A stretch of DNA of 16,403 bases from NCBI RefSeq assembly GCF_025766255.1, contig NW_026516942.1, positions 1 to 16,403 on the forward strand. Direction: 5' to 3'. A program made the position numbers and the translations under genes. This document shows positions 15,410 to 16,403 of this stretch, piece after piece. Position 1 is the first letter of the stretch; each line of letters starts with the position of its first letter. The DNA is from Zychaea mexicana. Taxonomy: Eukaryota; Mucoromycota; Mucoromycetes; Mucorales; Lichtheimiaceae. The notes under the pieces were generated by a model. It was given only the letters and a program-made list of their open reading frames with translations. It had not been told where the DNA came from and searched no databases.

Positions 15410-16403
15410 CATTTGCCTTTCACTATCATGTACGCCCATATTACACGATGACGACTATGACGCCGGTCTTTTGTTTTGATACTTGTACGCTCAAGCACAT
15501 CATCATTCGTAATGACGGCCATCTCTTTCTTTGCTGTTTGTATACACATCAATGTGATGATAATTATATTCCTATGATGCATACACACTACCACAACTAT
15601 AATCCTCCTCTGCAATTCGCTGTACTCGCACACACACGATGGCAACAACGATTACCTTTTTCTTTTTGCATATGCCAACACGAACATTGCCGGTCTTAAT
15701 GGATAAGGTAGCTATATATGCTGATGGGTGGTATGTAGGGTTTTATTATTGTTACTGTAGATGTTATGGTTGGGATGAAAAAAATAAAAGTAAAAGATCA
15801 TACATTATGTAGTCATTATGTTTCAGTTGTCTGCATAAACGGGTGTGAGATGGGATTGCATGTTATTACAAGTGCTTCTATAAAAACTATAGATATAGCT
15901 GTCAGTGGGATGATAATATGGCAGGGACAAAGAAGAAAAGGCGTTCGTTGTTATGAAGGAGGAAGTTCCTTTGCTATTACAACAGCAAGTTTATTTTTTA
16001 TTAATAACAACAACTATGAACAACCAACAAGTTACTACCCTTGACAACATTCGCTACGCTCTCTCTCACTCGACTGTACGTGGAGTTCTTGCACTCATTC
16101 CCAATGAAATCGTGCGCCTTCTTGCTGCTCAATGGCAGATCTTTAAGGATCGCATCTCGGAATTGTGTGGCTACAAATGGGTTCACAAACGCGAGACTGT
16201 GAGTGGCATCAGACGCTCTGCCACGCAATATCAATAATTACAATAACCATCCTTCACCACGAAACAACATCCTTCGCACCTGCATAACTCTTGTAGAACC
16301 TTCTTCGTTATCTTTCTTATATAACGGTCAACATACTTTATTTTCATCCAATCCACAGCAGCACAAAAGGAAAGAAACCCGTCAGTTATCCTTCCTGCTA
16401 TCT
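15410..16403 (+). other. Segment B of unit 2
   Basis: Reverse complement of 5638 down to about 4657, retaining the ~237 bp next to the arm. Near the edge, an AG acceptor-like CCACAG at about 16352-16357 is followed by a long open frame (HKRKETRQLSFLLS). That frame could be a second exon to the ORF at 15953-16237; this is speculative. Confidence 0.55.
15953..16237 (+). CDS. Conserved small ORF of segment B, copy in unit 2
   Basis: Counterpart of the minus-strand ORF at 4823-5107. The likely start is the internal Met at 16016-16018 (MNNQQVTTLDNIRYAL). Up to HKRET the two copies share all but about five residues; RLL here replaces CVP in the other. Immediately after HKRET this copy has GTGAGT (16198-16203) where the other has TTGCAT, so either the exon ends here or the change is simple divergence. 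Function unknown; no membrane segment or known motif. Confidence 0.35.
   Translation: MKEEVPLLLQQQVYFLLITTTMNNQQVTTLDNIRYALSHSTVRGVLALIPNEIVRLLAAQWQIFKDRISELCGYKWVHKRETVSGIRRSATQYQ

Larger units (their letters stand above)
14017..16403 (+). mobile_element. Foldback-like unit 2, cut by the window edge
   Basis: Opens GTACAGGATTTTTCATCTCC, then satellite C (about 14060-14490), arm A (14591-15409) and most of B (15410-16403). All of this is the reverse complement of 7004 down to about 4657. By eye the two units are above 90% identical, with scattered substitutions and homopolymer indels. Its far arm A' and terminal satellite should follow just beyond the window. Confidence 0.7.

Overview
The window looks like a transposon-dense, AT-rich stretch of a fungal chromosome. 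Short introns (55-124 nt, GTAAG/GTATGT donors), a Ty3/Gypsy element, and very AT-rich DDE transposases suggest an early-diverging fungus, perhaps Mucoromycota. That placement is an inference from style; no marker gene is present. No rRNA, tRNA or CRISPR array was seen. Almost everything is mobile DNA, nested in at least four layers.

Layout. (1) 1-3766: the 3' part of a decayed Ty3/Gypsy retrotransposon. It holds the integrase C-terminal part (D-35-E and GPF module, one nonsense codon, 5' end replaced by a foreign GGTTC-rich piece), an extra 187-codon ORF between pol and the LTR, five ~70-bp tandem repeats, a purine tract, and a complete 843-bp 3' LTR with TATA box and poly(A) signals. (2) 3767-7004: a Foldback-like unit. 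Two long inverted arms (about 0.8 kb arm 'A' plus 22-bp tandem repeats 'C') surround an asymmetric ~1-kb middle 'B'. The retrotransposon inserted into this unit at the C/A boundary, so the outer left C is not visible. (3) 7005-14016: a 7.0-kb core. (4) 14017-16403: a second Foldback-like unit, cut by the window edge, with its B in the opposite orientation. The two units make inverted arms of at least 2.4 kb around the core.

The core carries two diverged copies, both on the minus strand, of a DDE_Tnp_4-type (PIF/Harbinger-like) transposase followed by a chromodomain. Both copies keep the same catalytic spacing, D-75-D-56-E. Copy 2 (12261-13805) is contiguous but has one frameshift and three stops in the transposase; its chromodomain ORF is intact. 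Copy 1 (7033-10579) is split. About 0.75 kb of a host protein kinase gene, with five recognisable exons from helix C to the APE motif, lies inside it. At the kinase/transposase junction sits a further 1.38-kb element with inverted ends and a TA duplication. Ignoring that element and one TA makes the kinase exon and the transposase share one reading frame. Between the two copies are an inverted set of ~20-bp motifs and a spliced 191-codon gene of unknown function on the plus strand.

The core is flanked by GTA on both sides. Without the core, the two units would meet at the perfect palindrome CCTGTACAGG. This suggests that the core jumped into the tip of a pre-existing giant palindrome, or that the two units bracket it as a composite. 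The chromodomain-linked transposase pair in this setting is the most interesting system here.
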